DNA of 27,882 bases from an uncultured Clostridium sp. GTDB taxonomy: Bacteria; Bacillota; Clostridia; Lachnospirales; Lachnospiraceae. A model generated the notes under the pieces. That model was given only the letters and a program-made list of their open reading frames with translations, made no database searches and was not told the origin of the DNA. Location: positions 1-27,882 of the forward strand of contig CABQJA010000006.1 in the NCBI GenBank assembly GCA_902464345.1, written 5' to 3'. The translations under genes and the position numbers were made by a program. This document shows positions 1 through 6,859 of this stretch, in pieces (position 1 is the first letter of the stretch; the number at the start of each line of letters is the position of its first letter).

Positions 1-888
1 TTAAGTGCGCTGAATCTGATTGACGATTTTCTGTTTCAGGCAGTTGTATCGGAGGAGGATGGCGGAAAGGAAGTTTGTCAGATTTTATTAAGTACTATTT
101 TAAATCGTCCCATCGGTGATGTTCATATATCTGCGCAGAAGGTATTGCTTGGCAGTGATACGGATAAGCACGGCATCCGGTTGGATGCCTGCGTAGAGAC
201 GGAACAGGAAGTGGATATACAGGCAGATTCTGAGATTTATGATATAGAGCCACACCGGACAGGCAGGAAAGGACCGCTTCCATGGAGAACCAGATATTAC
301 CAGGCATTAATAGACTCGAGGCAGCTTCAGACAGGACATGAATATGAGAGTCTGAAAAAGCTATATATTATTATGATTCTTCCATATGATCCGTTTGGAA
401 ATGGACGAATGGTTTATACAGTCTGCAATCAGTGCAAAGAGGACACAAGTGTCCCGTATGAAGACGGGGTATGGAAGATATATCTAAATACTCATGGAAC
501 TGAGGGAGAAGTAAGACCGGAATTACGGGCATTGCTGAAATATATGGGAGAAAGTACAGCAGCGAATGCGGTGAATGAAAATCTACAGACGATCCACCGG
601 TATGTGGAAAGAGTAAAACATAACAGAGAGGCAGGTGCAGCATATATGAGAACAAGAGAATGGATCACGGAAGCGATTGATCTGGGCTGGGAGCATGGCG
701 TGGAACGTGGCAGAGAAGAAGGAATGCGGCAGGGAATACAAGAGGGTATAGAGCAAGGTATAAAAGAAAAAGAAAGGATTAATCAATTAACGATTCTGCT
801 GATCAATCAGGGACGGCAGGCGGATCTTCTGAGAGCGGCACAGGATCAGGAATATCAGCAGGAACTCTTGGAAGAGTTTAAGTTATAA
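1..888 (+). CDS. Rpn-family PD-(D/E)XK nuclease / transposase-like protein, 5' truncated by window
   Basis: The frame is open from base 1, giving 295 visible residues, so the true start lies upstream; the TTG at 145 is internal. The first visible residues (LIDDFLFQAVV, then ILNRPIGDV) and the pair GIRLD (Asp62 of the visible part) and YDIEPH (Glu83) match the recombination-promoting nuclease / putative transposase family, which has a PD-(D/E)XK core. The usual E-x-Q of that core is E-x-H here, so catalytic competence is uncertain. The C-terminal part (about residues 228-262) contains the short Gly-Glu repeats (EGMRQGIQEGIEQG) typical of the family. Members are multicopy and mobile-like and are thought to cut DNA. 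I see no terminal inverted repeats in the window. It has no visible functional link to the flagellar genes. Confidence 0.75.
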   Translation, partial: LSALNLIDDFLFQAVVSEEDGGKEVCQILLSTILNRPIGDVHISAQKVLLGSDTDKHGIRLDACVETEQEVDIQADSEIYDIEPHRTGRKGPLPWRTRYYQALIDSRQLQTGHEYESLKKLYIIMILPYDPFGNGRMVYTVCNQCKEDTSVPYEDGVWKIYLNTHGTEGEVRPELRALLKYMGESTAANAVNENLQTIHRYVERVKHNREAGAAYMRTREWITEAIDLGWEHGVERGREEGMRQGIQEGIEQGIKEKERINQLTILLINQGRQADLLRAAQDQEYQQELLEEFKL

Positions 889-911
889 GAAGAGACACCG
901 GTATTTTTGTA

Positions 912-941
912 TTGAAATCTTATGGAAATACTTAGTATAAT
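912..941 (+). promoter_or_regulatory. Sigma-A type promoter for the NSS transporter
   Basis: TTGAAA at 912-917 and TATAAT at 936-941 are separated by 18 bases, between the stop of the nuclease gene and the transporter start at 975. The short remaining leader carries AAGGAG at 961-966. Confidence 0.6.
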
Positions 942-974
942 AAGTAACGATATGCAATACAAGGAGAATGGATC

Positions 975-2330
975 ATGAAACGAGAATCATTTAAATCCCG
1001 TCTGGGATTTTTGCTGGTGAGCGCAGGATGTGCGATCGGAATTGGAAATGTATGGAGATTTCCTTATGTAGTAGGACAGAATGGCGGTGGATTATTTGTA
1101 CTGCTTTATCTGATATTTCTGGTTATTATGGGGCTTCCGGTGCTGACGATGGAGCTGGCGGTCGGACGTGCCGGTCGTAAAAGTGCAGTGCTTGGATATA
1201 AAGCATTGGAGAAACCGGGTAGTAAGTGGCATATTCATGGCTGGGTGGCTATCTTTGGATGTTATATGCTGATGATGTATTATACAACAGTTTCCGGTTG
1301 GATGATGACCTATTTCTATAAGTTTGCAACCGGGCAGTTTGTGCATGGAATGACAGCGGATGAAACAGGCGAGGTATTCAATAACCTTTTGGCGGATCCG
1401 CTTCAGATGGGATTCTGGATGGTGCTGACTGTGATCGCAGGCTTTTTGGTTTGCAGTCGTGGATTGCAGAATGGTCTGGAACGAATCAGTAAGGTGATGA
1501 TGACGGCACTGCTGGTTCTGATCCTGGTGCTTGCTATTCATAGCTTTACGTTATCCGGAGCCGGAGAAGGCATCCGTTTCTATCTGGTGCCGAATCTGGA
1601 GGCTGTTCAGACGATTGGTATAGGTAATGTGATTTCGGCTGCCATGAATCAGTCGTTTTTTACCTTGAGTCTTGGTGTGGCAGCAATGGAAATTTTCGGA
1701 AGCTATATGAGTAAGGATCATACTCTGGCAGGAGAGGGAATCCGAATCTGCGCATTGGATACATTTGTTGCACTGATGTCCGGTCTGATCATATTCCCGG
1801 CATGCTTCAGTTACGGAGTTGAAGCCGGTGCGGGACCGAAGCTTATTTTTGTGACCTTGCCGAATGTATTTGTGAATATGGCGGGCGGAAGACTTTGGGG
1901 AAGTTTGTTCTTCCTGTTTATGACGTTTGCCAGCTTTTCAACCGTAATTGCCGTATTTGAAAATATAATGTCATTCTGCATGGATATGTTTGGGTGGAGC
2001 AGAGGAAAGGCAGCACTGATCAATTGTATCATTATATTGGTTGCCAGCATGCCATGTGTACTCGGATATAATGTATGGAGTAATCTGTACCTGATCGGCG
2101 GCCGGGATGTCCTGGATAGTGAGGACTTTATTGTAAGTAATTTGTTACTCCCACTTGGTTCCCTGGTATATCTGATGTTCTGCGTAACCAAATGGGGCTG
2201 GGGCTTTGACAACTATCTGGAGGAAGCGAATACCGGCAGCGGAATGAAGATAGCGAGATGGCTGAAGCCGTATTTTCAGTTTATCCTTCCGGTTTTGATT
2301 CTGATCATACTGATTCAGGGGTTGATATAA
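975..2330 (+). CDS. NSS (SNF) family Na+-dependent symporter
   Basis: This 451-residue integral membrane protein belongs to the neurotransmitter:sodium symporter family, which takes up amino acids or related compounds with Na+. The first transmembrane segment carries the family signature AGCAIGIGNVWRFPY (WRFPY at residues 27-31), which includes the unwound TM1 region that lines the sodium and substrate sites. A conserved NGGG follows at about 36-39. The length and the number of hydrophobic segments fit the short bacterial 11-helix members such as MhsT and Tyt1 rather than 12-helix LeuT; this is judged by eye. ATG 975 follows AAGGAG at 961-966. Substrate cannot be read from sequence; amino acid uptake is the family expectation. 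It appears monocistronic, as the next gene has its own sigma-28 promoter. Confidence 0.9.
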   Translation: MKRESFKSRLGFLLVSAGCAIGIGNVWRFPYVVGQNGGGLFVLLYLIFLVIMGLPVLTMELAVGRAGRKSAVLGYKALEKPGSKWHIHGWVAIFGCYMLMMYYTTVSGWMMTYFYKFATGQFVHGMTADETGEVFNNLLADPLQMGFWMVLTVIAGFLVCSRGLQNGLERISKVMMTALLVLILVLAIHSFTLSGAGEGIRFYLVPNLEAVQTIGIGNVISAAMNQSFFTLSLGVAAMEIFGSYMSKDHTLAGEGIRICALDTFVALMSGLIIFPACFSYGVEAGAGPKLIFVTLPNVFVNMAGGRLWGSLFFLFMTFASFSTVIAVFENIMSFCMDMFGWSRGKAALINCIIILVASMPCVLGYNVWSNLYLIGGRDVLDSEDFIVSNLLLPLGSLVYLMFCVTKWGWGFDNYLEEANTGSGMKIARWLKPYFQFILPVLILIILIQGLI

Positions 2331-2407
2331 ATCAAGATCATATGATAATGCACCGGGAATTCTGCTTGGAAAATAGAAATGTAAACAGGAAAGTACAACT
2401 GGTATGT

Positions 2408-2434
2408 TAAGATTTTCTGCAATCCGGCCGATAT
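2408..2434 (+). promoter_or_regulatory. Sigma-28 (FliA/SigD) promoter of the flagellin gene
   Basis: TAAG at 2408-2411 and GCCGATAT at 2427-2434 are separated by exactly 15 bases, matching the sigma-28 consensus TAAA-N15-GCCGATAA closely. The predicted transcript starts near 2441 and leaves a leader of about 80 bases before flagellin. The leader contains three GGA triplets (2462, 2470, 2477), the last in the context ATCAAGGACG, which resembles a CsrA-binding element. Confidence 0.85.
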
Positions 2435-2520
2435 GTTAATCATAAGAGAAAATCAGGTTTCGGAATAACGGATCAAGGACGATAGCTTATGAAGAACCTC
2501 TGATCAAAAGGGGTGTAAGA

Positions 2521-4050
2521 ATGAGAATTAATCATAATATCACGGCAATGATTGCCAATAACACATTAAATAAAAACCATGATGCCATGGCAACTGCGAT
2601 TCAGCGGTTATCTTCCGGGTATCGGATTAATCATGCAAAGGATGATTCTGCCGGTCTGGCAATTTCACAGAAAATGCGGACACAGATCCGTGGGCTGCAG
2701 CAGGCGAATCGGAATGCGGGTGATGGCATTTCTGCAATTGAAACAGCAGAGGGAGCTCTGACGGAGGTTCATGCAATGTTACAGCGTATGCGGGAACTTG
2801 CGGTCAAGGCAGCAAATGACACGAACTGTCCGGAGGATCGTCAGACGATTCAGGATGAAATTGATGTTATGAAAGAAGAGATTCAGCGGATTTCGGATAC
2901 AACGCAGTTTAATCAGAAGAAGCTGTTGAATGGAGATATCGGACGTGCGACCTATATTGATACCGGAGCAGTTGTGAAGGGTGTCAGTGCATTGGAAATA
3001 TCAGATGCAGTGAACCTTGATTCCTATAGTATCCGGATTACACAGGATGCCAGACAGGCTGTATCGGTAGGTGGTACACTTGCTATGGGCGCCGGAGATA
3101 AGATTACAAAGGAACAGGCCGGAGTGATCAAGCTGAATGGTGAGTCGGTAGAAATTAAAGAAGGCGATACTGCCGAGGAAGTTTATACAAAGATACAGAA
3201 TTTATGTGACTGGACCGGGAATAAAGCATTTACGGTTGATGATCTGGATACCACAGCGGGATTGCCGGAAAACGCAGGCTATGTTCCGAGCAGCAATGAA
3301 TTTGGAAATGGCGGACAGCTGGTTATTGTATCAGATTATTACGGCTCAGAAGAACGGATAGAATTATCCTGCAGTAATAAACAGTTAAGTAATCTGCTTG
3401 GGATCAGTGACAGTATTGTGACCGGTACGGATGTGCAGGCAACATTAGCGAATGGATTTTCGCCGACTGCGACAATAACAGGCTCCGGAAATCAGATTAC
3501 GGTGAAAGACAGCAGTGGATTTGAAATGGTTCTGGAAGCAAGACAGGGAGCCTGTGAAACGAAATTCCGAGATCCGACCATGGCAGCAGGCGGTACAGCG
3601 ACTGCTGCAGGCGGAACTGCATTTGATGCAGAGATAGAGGTGATCAGTGCCGGACAGATGGTATTCCAGATCGGTGCTAATCAGGAGGAGACCATGACCG
3701 TGACGATACCGAATATGTCACCGAAGCTGCTTGGCCTGGATGATATCAATGTCGTTTCTTCCTCTGATGCCAGAGAAGCGATTGATAAGATAGAAGCGGC
3801 GATCCAAAAAGTATCGGATGTCAGGGCAAAACTGGGAGCTTATCAGAATCGTCTGGAACATACAGAAGATAATCTGGATGTATCAGAGGAGAGCATGACG
3901 AATTCGCTTTCCAGAATCATGGATTGTGATATGGCAGAAGAAATGACCAATTATACACAGCAGAACCTGCTGACACAGACAGCAACGAATATGCTGGCAA
4001 AAGCCAATGCACATCCGGAAAGTATTCTGCAGTTATTGCAGCAGGGCTAG
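2521..4050 (+). CDS. fliC/hag: Flagellin, filament subunit
   Basis: This 509-residue protein is the exported, self-assembling filament subunit. Residues 1-140 and about 405-509 are the conserved D0/D1 halves: N-terminal INHNITAM and LSSGYRINHAKDDSAGLAIS, C-terminal MAEEMTNYTQQNLL and MLAKANAHPESILQLLQ. The middle (about 145-400) is the variable outer domain, with a flagellin-IN-like stretch near 195-228. The TLR5-recognition surface looks intact: QRMREL at residues 88-93 and a Glu at 113 correspond to the Salmonella QRVREL and Glu114 region. ATG 2521 is preceded by AAAGGGG at 2507-2513. Expression is driven by the adjacent sigma-28 promoter and possibly controlled by CsrA through the leader. 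It is unusual in having five cysteines (103, 229, 284, 345, 469), one of them in the normally Cys-free C-terminal D0/D1 helix. Confidence 0.97.
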   Translation: MRINHNITAMIANNTLNKNHDAMATAIQRLSSGYRINHAKDDSAGLAISQKMRTQIRGLQQANRNAGDGISAIETAEGALTEVHAMLQRMRELAVKAANDTNCPEDRQTIQDEIDVMKEEIQRISDTTQFNQKKLLNGDIGRATYIDTGAVVKGVSALEISDAVNLDSYSIRITQDARQAVSVGGTLAMGAGDKITKEQAGVIKLNGESVEIKEGDTAEEVYTKIQNLCDWTGNKAFTVDDLDTTAGLPENAGYVPSSNEFGNGGQLVIVSDYYGSEERIELSCSNKQLSNLLGISDSIVTGTDVQATLANGFSPTATITGSGNQITVKDSSGFEMVLEARQGACETKFRDPTMAAGGTATAAGGTAFDAEIEVISAGQMVFQIGANQEETMTVTIPNMSPKLLGLDDINVVSSSDAREAIDKIEAAIQKVSDVRAKLGAYQNRLEHTEDNLDVSEESMTNSLSRIMDCDMAEEMTNYTQQNLLTQTATNMLAKANAHPESILQLLQQG

Positions 4051-4080
4051 GAATTGCTAATGAGAAGATAATTCCTTTTT
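4049..4080 (+). terminator. Weak hairpin terminator/attenuator after flagellin
   Basis: AGGAATT (4049-4055) pairs with AATTCCT (4070-4076) across a 14-base loop and runs into five Ts (4076-4080), directly before the Shine-Dalgarno of the next gene. The 7-bp stem with two G-C pairs predicts only partial termination. It would let flagellin mRNA exceed that of the downstream FliS-like gene. Confidence 0.55.
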
Positions 4081-4093
4081 AATGGAGGAACGT

Positions 4094-4573
4094 ATGACAA
4101 AAGAACAGATTCAGGTATATACAAAGAGAATCACACAGGCAAATGCTTCCGGACTGGCAGTGATCCTATATGATTTGACGATCACATGCATAGAAGAAGG
4201 AAAGACCGCATATGAGGCCGGACAGGCAGAGGAATTTGAACGGGTAATACTGCAGGCACAGTCATTTTTACAGGAGCTGATGTCGATGTCAAAGATGGAG
4301 AATCAGACAGGATATGATGTTATGGCATTATATCTGTTTATCAGCAAGCAGTTATTACTGTCTGTGGTGAAAAAACAGCCGGTCAATCTGGACGAATGTC
4401 TTGGCTATCTGAACAGGCTTCGGGCTTCTTTTGCAAAGCTGGCAGAAACAGACACGGATGAACCGCTGATGGAGCATGTGCAGCAGGTGTATGCAGGACT
4501 TACCTATGGCAAAGGCTATCTGAATGAAAGTGTAGATCTGGCAGGAGATCCGAACCGGGGACTGAAGGCCTGA
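4094..4573 (+). CDS. FliS-like flagellar export chaperone (divergent)
   Basis: This 159-residue, mostly helical protein follows flagellin directly and resembles the FliS chaperone, which binds the flagellin C-terminus in the cytosol and prevents premature polymerisation. The line ITQANASGLAVILYDLTI aligns with the FliS motif around T-A-S-P-x-x-L-x-x-M-L-Y-D, but the Ser-Pro is replaced and the remainder is divergent. A frame exists from ATG 4082, but that codon overlaps GGAGG (4084-4088), so ATG 4094 with 5-base spacing is the better start. A second, more canonical FliS is encoded at 27597. Position next to flagellin suggests a dedicated flagellin chaperone or a regulator of flagellin. A general helical-bundle flagellar protein remains an alternative. 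Confidence 0.7.
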   Translation: MTKEQIQVYTKRITQANASGLAVILYDLTITCIEEGKTAYEAGQAEEFERVILQAQSFLQELMSMSKMENQTGYDVMALYLFISKQLLLSVVKKQPVNLDECLGYLNRLRASFAKLAETDTDEPLMEHVQQVYAGLTYGKGYLNESVDLAGDPNRGLKA

Positions 4574-4641
4574 GACCGGGATCAGCCGGAAGAAACAGGC
4601 GCCATGTCGATTTGAGGTGGCAGATTCCTGATAAAAATCCC

Positions 4642-4670
4642 TTGTAAAATTAAGAAAATCGGTTTACAAT
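4642..4670 (+). promoter_or_regulatory. Sigma-A promoter of the HIT gene
   Basis: TTGTAA at 4642-4647 and TACAAT at 4665-4670 have a 17-base spacer, placing transcription start at about 4677, just upstream of the ribosome binding site. The GTG at 4678 would therefore sit at the transcript 5' end and is not the likely start codon. Confidence 0.6.
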
Positions 4671-4701
4671 AAAGCAAGTGACGATAAGGGAGGATACAAC
4701 A

Positions 4702-5118
4702 ATGGCAGATAAGGAATGCATTTTTTGCAAGATAGCGAATGGAGAAATCCCATCAGCAACGATATATGAGAACAGTGACTTCCGGGTGATTTTGGATGTG
4801 GCTCCGGCGAACCGGGGACATGCATTGATTATTCCGAAGGAGCATTTTAAGGATATATTTGATATTGATGCAGTGACCGCCGGAAAGTTATTTTCACTGG
4901 CAACCGAAGTGGCAAGAGCCATGAAGAGTGTATTGCATTGTGACGGTATGAATATCGTACAGAACAATGGTATTATTGCCGGACAGACAGTTTTTCATTT
5001 CCATCTTCATCTGATACCACGGTATGAGGGAGATCAGGTAGATCTTCACTGGGCACAGGGCGAGACAGTCCCTTCAGAGCTTCAGGAGCTGGCAAAAGAG
5101 ATTCGTAAGAAAATATAA
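4702..5118 (+). CDS. HIT-family (HINT/PKCI-like) nucleotide hydrolase
   Basis: This 138-residue cytosolic histidine-triad protein hydrolyses or transfers nucleoside monophosphates from phosphoramidates and related compounds. The catalytic triad HFHLHL is at residues 99-104, with His99, His101 and His103. A CIFC pair (Cys6, Cys9) matches the zinc-binding N-terminus of many bacterial HINT proteins. ATG 4702 follows AAGGGAGG at 4686-4693 and is chosen over the in-frame GTG at 4678. It has its own promoter and a strong terminator, so it is a monocistronic housekeeping gene lodged between flagellar genes. Confidence 0.93.
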   Translation: MADKECIFCKIANGEIPSATIYENSDFRVILDVAPANRGHALIIPKEHFKDIFDIDAVTAGKLFSLATEVARAMKSVLHCDGMNIVQNNGIIAGQTVFHFHLHLIPRYEGDQVDLHWAQGETVPSELQELAKEIRKKI

Positions 5119-5145
5119 AACAAACCGTAGACGGTACATAACGGT

Positions 5146-5192
5146 AAAAGCAGAAAAGAACCTTGGAATAAGGTTCTTTTTTCTGCTTTTTT
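5146..5192 (+). terminator. Rho-independent terminator after the HIT gene
   Basis: The arm at 5146-5164 (AAAAGCAGAAAAGAACCTT) pairs with 5170-5190 across a GGAAT loop, with a two-T bulge, and ends in a T-rich tail. The stem is long and A/T-rich at the base. It could also act on the opposite strand because of its A-run/T-run symmetry. Confidence 0.85.
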
Positions 5193-5215
5193 ATAGTGCA
5201 TTTTGTATTTTGCTA

Positions 5216-5224
5216 TGATATAAT
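5216..5224 (+). promoter_or_regulatory. Extended -10 promoter of the DivIVA-domain gene
   Basis: TGATATAAT at 5216-5224 is a perfect TG-N-TATAAT extended -10 element; no good -35 box lies 17 bases upstream. AGGAGG at 5247-5252 is 8 bases before ATG 5261. Confidence 0.55.
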
Positions 5225-5260
5225 TATGCCAGTTTATAGAATAGTTAGGAGGTTCGTGAC

Positions 5261-6778
5261 ATGGCAAGGGATGAGATGTTTAAAACAGTGTCCTTCGGCG
5301 GATATGATAAGGCAGTTGTAGATGAGTATGTAGCAGAGACTAATCGAAGTCATCAGAGTGATATTGCAGATTTAAAAACAACCATTGGAAAGCTGAGCGA
5401 GACGGTCCGTTCCCTTCAGGTAGCGAAGGAACAGGTAAAGTCAGCAGCCAGTGAAGATATTGAGAAATTAAAATTAGAACTTCAGAGTGCATTTGAGGAA
5501 ACGGATGCAGTGAAGCATAAGCTGGAGACGCAGATCTCAGAGAAGAATGCCCTGCAGGCATCCTATGATGAGAAGAGTACACAGGCAGACGAGCTTCAGA
5601 AGCAGTTGGAAGAACAGACCGCAGAGCTGCAGCGGCAGTTGAATGAGCAGAAGTCCAGAAATGAAGCTCTGGCAGCAGAAATGGAGCAGAAGAAGACGGA
5701 CTATGAATCACAGCTTTCAAGACTGGAAGCTGAGAAAGAAGAGCAGGCGACGATCGCACAGAAGGCACTGGCAGAGCAGGAAGCAAAGGCACAGGCGGAT
5801 CTGGAAGAGGAACAGTCAAAGGCAAGAGCCGCTCTTGAAAACAGTGCATCGCAGGCACAGGCAGATCTGACTGCACAGGTAGATGCAGTGAAGCAGGAGA
5901 AGGAAAGAGCCATTCAGGAGCTTCGGGAGAGCTATGAAGCGAAGATTCAGGCTCTGAAAGAAGAGCAGGAGGCAGCGGTAGCTTCCATGAAGACAGAGTA
6001 TGTGACACAGATGGCGCAGGTTCGGGAAGAGGCGAAGGCACAGTGTGGAGAGTACGAGACAGTGAAGGATGAGCTGGAGACCATGAAGGAACGGGAAGCA
6101 TCCTTTGCATCGAAATATGAAGCAATCTCCAAGACTCTGATCGAGGCACGGGAACGTGCGGATAAGGTTGTGGCAGATGCAGAAGAAGAGAGCCGTCAGA
6201 TGCAGCTGCAGACAGAAGAGAAATGCCAGGAGATGATCCAGACCACTGAGAATACACAGGCAGAAAAGCTGGCACAGACCGAGGCGGAATGCGATGAACT
6301 GACCCGCGTGACAAAGGCAGAATGTGAAGAGCTGGCACAGGCAACCAGAGATGAGTGCAAGAGTATGATCGCGGAGACGGAACGTCAGGTATACATGATA
6401 AAGCTGCAGGTACAGGAGCAGTGCGATAACGTAAATGCATATATGGAGAGTATGTTCCTTTCCATTGATAATCTGGCTGCGGCATGTAATAAGACAAGAG
6501 AGATCGCAGCTGCAGGCTTCTCACAATTCCCACAGGAGGAACAGGCAGAAGCTGCATCAGATGAGCTGGAATCGGATGAAGCGGAGCAGTCTGAGACAGA
6601 ACAGGCTAAGGCCGGAGCGGATGCCTTTCGGCTGAATGAGTCCGAGGCGGCAGAAGGAAAGGAAGCCGAAGGCGAGGAGACAGGAGCCGAGCAGGCATCT
6701 GAGCGTGAGGCAGCGGTGACAGAGAATCCGGAAACGATATCCGCACCACAGTATGAAGATGATTATATGAATATATAA
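5261..6778 (+). CDS. DivIVA-domain long coiled-coil protein
   Basis: This is a 505-residue protein whose N-terminus (VSFGGYDKAVVDEYVAE, residues 10-26) matches the short DivIVA/GpsB membrane-targeting domain, which binds curved or septal membrane. Residues about 30-400 are an uninterrupted, Glu/Gln/Ala-rich coiled coil, and the last 90 residues are acidic and probably disordered. Between residues 311 and 388 the coil becomes an 11-residue repeat with Cys at 322, 344, 355, 366 and 388, all spaced by 11 or 22. DivIVA proteins recruit division, polar growth or chromosome-organising factors. The length, over twice that of B. subtilis DivIVA (164 residues), suggests a scaffold. Proximity to flagellar genes and mreB makes a polar or shape-related role conceivable, but nothing in the sequence proves it. 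The start is supported by AGGAGG at 5247-5252. Confidence 0.8.
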   Translation: MARDEMFKTVSFGGYDKAVVDEYVAETNRSHQSDIADLKTTIGKLSETVRSLQVAKEQVKSAASEDIEKLKLELQSAFEETDAVKHKLETQISEKNALQASYDEKSTQADELQKQLEEQTAELQRQLNEQKSRNEALAAEMEQKKTDYESQLSRLEAEKEEQATIAQKALAEQEAKAQADLEEEQSKARAALENSASQAQADLTAQVDAVKQEKERAIQELRESYEAKIQALKEEQEAAVASMKTEYVTQMAQVREEAKAQCGEYETVKDELETMKEREASFASKYEAISKTLIEARERADKVVADAEEESRQMQLQTEEKCQEMIQTTENTQAEKLAQTEAECDELTRVTKAECEELAQATRDECKSMIAETERQVYMIKLQVQEQCDNVNAYMESMFLSIDNLAAACNKTREIAAAGFSQFPQEEQAEAASDELESDEAEQSETEQAKAGADAFRLNESEAAEGKEAEGEETGAEQASEREAAVTENPETISAPQYEDDYMNI

Positions 6779-6787
6779 TGAGGTTTA

Positions 6788-6820
6788 GGCTGCTCCCGGA
6801 AGTTATGAGAGCAGCCATTT
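6788..6820 (+). terminator. Possible terminator after the DivIVA-domain gene
   Basis: GGCTGCTC (6788-6795) pairs with GAGCAGCC (6809-6816) over a 13-base loop and is followed by ATTTTGCC. The stem is G/C-rich but the T tract is only four bases, so termination may be partial and the PAS gene may share the transcript. Confidence 0.5.
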
Positions 6821-6859
6821 TGCCTTAAAAGATACGGGAAGACAGTAATAGGAGGAAAC

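Noticed and set aside
145..147. TTG as start of the nuclease-like gene
   Set aside because: The same frame is open to base 1 and encodes conserved family sequence (LIDDFLFQAVV), so the TTG is internal.
706..770. Short tandem repeats at the end of the nuclease-like gene as a CRISPR or minisatellite
   Set aside because: They are coding Gly-Glu repeats typical of the protein family and too short and irregular for an array.
1092..1541. Antisense open reading frame of 149 codons inside the NSS transporter
   Set aside because: His/Gln-rich composition is the usual shadow of a hydrophobic sense protein; it lies fully inside a well-supported gene.
2337..2346. Ten-base palindrome ATCATATGAT after the NSS gene
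   Set aside because: Short A/T-rich palindromes are frequent by chance and it lacks a T run or promoter overlap.
5340..6557. Antisense open reading frame of 405 codons opposite the DivIVA-domain gene
   Set aside because: The sense gene is so rich in Glu, Gln and Ala codons that the reverse frame lacks stops. The product is a Pro/Ser/Leu/His-rich sequence with no domain character, and there is no promoter for it.
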